DNA from: Dipylidium caninum
Lineage: Eukaryota > Platyhelminthes > Cestoda > Cyclophyllidea > Dipylidiidae
DNA: 64,000 nt
NCBI GenBank assembly: GCA_017562135.1
Contig: QEYB01001208.1
Coordinates: forward strand, 1,116,001 to 1,180,000
Direction of reading: 5' to 3'
Below are positions 59,990 through 64,000 of this stretch, in pieces. The notes beneath the pieces were generated by a model, which worked only from the letters and a program-made list of their open reading frames with translations, was not told the DNA's origin and ran no database searches. Within the stretch, counting starts at the first letter, position 1, and each line of letters opens with the position of its first letter. The position numbers were made by a program, and so were the translations under genes.

Positions 59990-62570
59990 AAACACGCTGT
60001 CTACCTTCCGCTGTCTCTCGCTCTCCTACTCCTCCTCCTCACCTCCCTACATTACGCACAAAACATGGCCCTCTTTTCCGCCTTTCCACGTCGTCTCTCC
60101 TGCATCTAAACAACTATTTATGCTTATACATTCTGCTACTGGTGGTAGCAAGGATGTTCGCCCTACTTAATAGATTACTCTTAGTCATAGTCGCTAGCAC
60201 TACAAAATTTCTCGCATAGAGTCTCGGGTGGAGAAAGAGATCTAGTTCTTCTAATTAGCCCTTATTCAATAAACGCTACTTTATTTTCATTATTTCCTCT
60301 TGTCAACTGGAGGGTGTTTAACAGGCGCAGACCACGTAATCAGTCAAAGTGGTAACCAGCATTAAACTTCGTGGATGAAGTCCTTCCTATCATCCACTGC
60401 CTTCAGGCTTTTTATAAAACTCTAATGTTTTTGTTACTATCATGGGTTGTGAGTGTCAAATGCCGTCAGCACTTAACGACAGCCTCATTATTTTTCTGCT
60501 GTAAGTCAGTTTGGCGGCAGCTTTGGTGTAGACTTCAATTCGCTCCTCAAGTTATGGACTTACCTTACCTGGAGTGGTCTCTTAATTGTGAAGACAATTT
60601 CTGCTTCCGAAAACGTCTCATTTTTGCACTTTGAAGTGTAAGAACATTACGATAGAAATAGTTTTAGGGGAATTTAGTTTAAAACAAAAACACCCGATTG
60701 CATAAGTCTTCCAGCCTGTGTTCGGTTCCATGAAGTTTGGCTGTTTAGTAAAATCTCACTGAGGCTTCAACTTAGAAGTCGAATCGGTCACACGTTAGCT
60801 ACGTTTTTTGGAAACATCTACAATTTTATTGATACTAAGATCAGGTGACAGAACTTTATGATATTCACCAATGTGACGCTAGGACGAAGGGAAAGGACGA
60901 TTTTAGTTCAGGCGTAACTCTTCAAGATGGAACCGAACCCACAGCCTTCGACGGTACAACTGAGAAATTCTCGATGGCTCCAGTTTACTATCTCTCAAGT
61001 AGGCTATAAGTCCAAATTTAAAAAGGATTTTGGCTTTTGAGCAGTTAGTTATTCTATATAGGTGCAATTTTAAGATGAAAGAGGCTTTTGCGCACAGTCA
61101 TTAGGTATAACCGAAGGTAGACTACTGACAAGCCGACTGATTAGCAGAGTAAAGGGCACGAAAGGTTGCTGGGGGCTATTTCGGAGCCTCTACAGGCTGA
61201 AACAGAAGTGGATCTTTGCCCCCCTTCATCTTACTCGGACCCCTTGTTGGGTTGCATGGCAAAATACTTTAGACTTAGTAGAGAAATCACCCTACATTAT
61301 TTACGTCTATTCCCAGAGGCACCTTACCTGGATAAAGGCATTTTCCCTTCATATGGGCTACGCGTAGGTGCCTCATTGCGGACATTTCTGACATCCACTG
61401 ATGTCTTGACGCTTTCCTCCGTTTGCAGCACCTTGAAGTCACCAACAGTTTGATATGATATAATATGACACTTTCGAAACTGAACACCATTTTCTTCTTT
61501 TATATGTTAAGACCTCAATGAAGAGGTGCCTACGAAGACAAATAGGGGAAAAGAGTGACAAAAATGAATGCTGGTTCTCCATTTGATGGCCAATGTCTTC
61601 CTGTTTCTTCCCTGGAAGGAATAGACAAAGAGATGCCGCAGCGTGGTGTGAAGCCCATGGAACATATATCGCCATCAACTTTCCACCCCTCCCTCTCCCT
61701 TAGTGACTAACTGCTTTACAGCATTAAGACGCGATTTTTATAAGAGCGAGCGCATTTTTCCCAAGATACGTCAAAAACATTTTTTATGAAAAGGGTAATG
61801 ATTGTCGATGACCCTGATGTTTACGAGGGCAGAGATGTGTCAAACTTGTTTACCAAAATGAAAGTCACCTCCGAAGGACGATAGCGGCCTTGAAAACACC
61901 GATAAATGTCATCTGCCTCGCAGAAGGACTTCATGTTATTAATCCGCGCGCGTGTTCACCGCAACGGTTGTTATTTCCATCTGAGGGGTGCTATGGGCTT
62001 CATGGTTCATGTTCATCCTTGAACCTCAGCACCGCGATAGACTATCCTCTAGGCCGGATTATCTCTTGCCTTCTGCCAATTCTCCACGGAAAAGTTTGCA
62101 CGGGTAGTGAGGGCAGGTAAAAATGGAAGGAAAGATTGCACTTACACTTAAGAGAACAACGGACAACTTTGTCCTTAGGCGCGTTATGCATCTGCTTCAG
62201 AGTTAATCCTAGTTTTCAACATTGTGGTAGAAGTTTAACATATCTAGAGGAGGTCTTAAAAAGTGCCTAGTACAAATTTGATTTGTCCACCATGAATCTT
62301 GCGTCGCGTCTAGCATAGGGTTGCTTCAAGATAAAGACGTAAGTTACATCAACCACATAGACGCTTTTGACGCAGATCCCTTAAATTAAGTGTTCTCGGA
62401 GTGTCTTAAGCGCCACTACGGAGGCGCTAAAGTCTCCTCCTGATTGTCCGTAACACCGATCATGTCGGCAGGTGAAGAGACTGCTGCAATCACTGTCTCG
62501 TGCTGCGTCCGCGTGCAAAAAATCAATTTGCTTGGGAAATGCGAGCCATTCAAGGACGATGATCCGAGAG
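59990..62570. other. Intergenic region before the last gene
   Basis: About 2.6 kb with no recognisable coding sequence. Short open frames (60371-60634 +, 61166-61453 +, 61439-61678 -, 62381-62620 -) have no domain and no convincing splice context. An AATAAA at about 60268 could end the upstream transcription unit. Confidence 0.4.
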
Positions 62571-62580
62571 AAGGACAACC

Positions 62581-64000
62581 ATGGAGCCTGAAGGAGGTTT
62601 AACAGGAGGCATTCGATCACAATTCACTACGGAACACTTAGAAAAATCTTCTGTAATCACACAAAAACCCTCATGTTCAATTATTTATGATAACTTAAAC
62701 AAGGCATCTCAATCTACCGAAGTCACTAAAATGTGTCCACAAAATTTTCCTGGTCATCACATAAATAAGTTGGGTAATGCTGGATGCCATACCACAGCTT
62801 CTGTCTCAGACCCAAAAAGCTGTCAAAGAAGAGTTGATTTAGGATCTTCTGTTTTGCTTGGAACCACAAATCACAACGATCACATCAATGAGGTTTTCAC
62901 ACTTAACTCACTCGCGAAAGTAAAGAATACTGATTTCCAGAAGGCATCGTTGAATAAGAGGAAACCTCTATACCTTCCGTTGCCTCGAAAAACGTCTTGT
63001 AAGTTCGTTGGGGTTCCGGACCAAGGTAGAAGCGGAGGAAGACCGCTGTGGAAATTATCGGTTCGGATCGACGATAGATCGCGTTCTATGAATAGTGTCC
63101 CAACTTTTCCTAGAGGTCGGGCACGAGCCACTTCAACGCCAACAAAACCGACTCCCTTGGAGGTGAGTGAGTCTCAGTTAGCTGATTTAAAGTTCTTTGT
63201 GGGTCTCTAAACAGCACAAGCACAAGCTGTTTGTGGGGCTCTATGAAGATATCGTATTTCTTCTCGTTCTGAATGCAGAGTGCACGAAGAAAACTGCGAT
63301 TATCTTTGCTCGCGAATGGCCTTAAATAGGGTTTAACGTTCTCTGTTTTCCCGCAGATTTCAAAACTTCAATCCTCGCCAAATAAAAGGGAAAGTGTTTG
63401 CGAAAGACTGTACAAGGAAAACGGTCCTCAAGGGGGAGCAGTGCGCCAACAGTCTAGATCGTCCTTATCCGCCCAATCTTTCGTCCAACCAGTTTCCGGT
63501 AGTCCGTCTCATTCACTGAATAAAAGCTCCGACATGGACGAGAGTAGAATGGCGACTTCTTCTTCCCGCCGCTCTCATCGTGCACACCTGCTCCCCTCGT
63601 CGCCCCACAAAACACACATTGAGCAGGGGTCTGATCCGTCACAAGCGAAGTCTCGCACCGAGAGTACATTGACGACCTCAGTTCTTCATCTTCCGACGCA
63701 GAGGAAGGGAAACGTACAAGAGTCAAAAGAGCTACTGAACACTTTTGACGCAGCCAGGAGAACGGAGAATTGGAAGGATGATGGAAAGACACAAAGTGTT
63801 ACCATTGGTGAAACATTCCATTTGGCCGATAGTGATGTCCTAAATGAAAGTCTAAATGAACTAATTTTGCAATTAGCTGAAGAGCACTCCATCTCGACCG
63901 CCGATACTCCCATGGATGAAAATGAAATCTCTTGGAAATCTCTATTCAAATTGCTAGCTGGAGAATCTGTTAGTTCAGCTAACATTGCGAAAATGAAGGA
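62581..64000 (+). CDS. Ser/Thr-rich protein, 5' part (cut by window end)
   Basis: Not recognised. Exon 1, 62581-63162 (194 codons), begins with ATG in a good initiation context (ACAACCATGG) and ends GAG/GTGAGT in phase 0. Exon 2 starts at 63357 after a pyrimidine tract and CCGCAG, and stays open to the window end (about 215 codons). The product is hydrophilic and Ser/Thr/Lys-rich with basic patches (RGRARATSTPTKPTP) and Ser-Pro dipeptides (SPNKRES, SGSPSH, SSPHKT). The visible 3' part turns acidic and helical (DVLNESLNELILQLAEEHS). No membrane segment or signal peptide is seen. It looks like a disordered regulatory or cytoskeleton-associated protein, but no function is claimed. Confidence 0.7.

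Noticed and set aside
1..64000. CRISPR arrays, operons, rRNA genes and complete retrotransposons
   Set aside because: None seen; the spliced gene structures show a eukaryotic genome.

Overview
The window is a spliced, intron-rich, AT-leaning animal genome, most likely from a parasitic flatworm and perhaps a tapeworm. Introns are mostly 50-700 bases with GT-AG ends, exons are small, and intergenic DNA carries decayed mariner transposons. The genes are metazoan: two TRPM2-like channels with a C-terminal NUDT9-H domain (the domain plan of the flatworm praziquantel-target channel TRPM_PZQ), an RSBN1/KDM9-type demethylase, DGAT2 and AMPK beta. The organism call is inference. I had no search tools, and every exon was read by eye from reading frame, splice signals and paralogue comparison.

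Layout. 0.67-15.6 kb (+): TRPM-like gene A. 18.0-32.07 kb (-): TRPM-like gene B, a paralogue facing gene A tail to tail. Both have the same exon order, and at least 15 exons have identical lengths. Both begin with one-exon-per-repeat ankyrin modules that splice in compatible phase into the TRPM cytoplasmic region. They continue with six membrane helices, a pore, a TRP helix and a NUDT9-H domain, so the predicted protein is an ankyrin-TRPM-NUDT9H fusion. 33.15-35.41 kb (+): a three-exon RSBN1/KDM9 Fe(II)/2-oxoglutarate demethylase, divergent from gene B. About 37.5-38.15 kb (+) and 42.83-43.08 kb (-): mariner transposase relics on either side of DGAT2. 39.97-42.68 kb (-): a complete four-exon DGAT2. 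46.58-47.67 kb (-): the 3' part of an AMPK beta-subunit gene with a very divergent glycogen-binding module. 47.8-54.2 kb: no supportable gene. 54.58-58.20 kb (+): a tyrosine-rich protein whose resolved introns are all phase 0. 58.6-60.0 kb: possible further Tyr-rich exons. 62.58 kb to the end (+): a Ser/Thr-rich protein cut by the window edge.

The main result is the inverted pair of ankyrin-TRPM-NUDT9H genes. In both copies the Nudix catalytic glutamates and the Ca2+-coordinating residues of S2/S3 look eroded. Several single-base frame breaks occur in these genes and one in the Tyr-rich gene. They are either assembly indels or early decay, and raw reads would decide. DGAT2 and RSBN1 are intact across every junction, so the region is not error-ridden overall.
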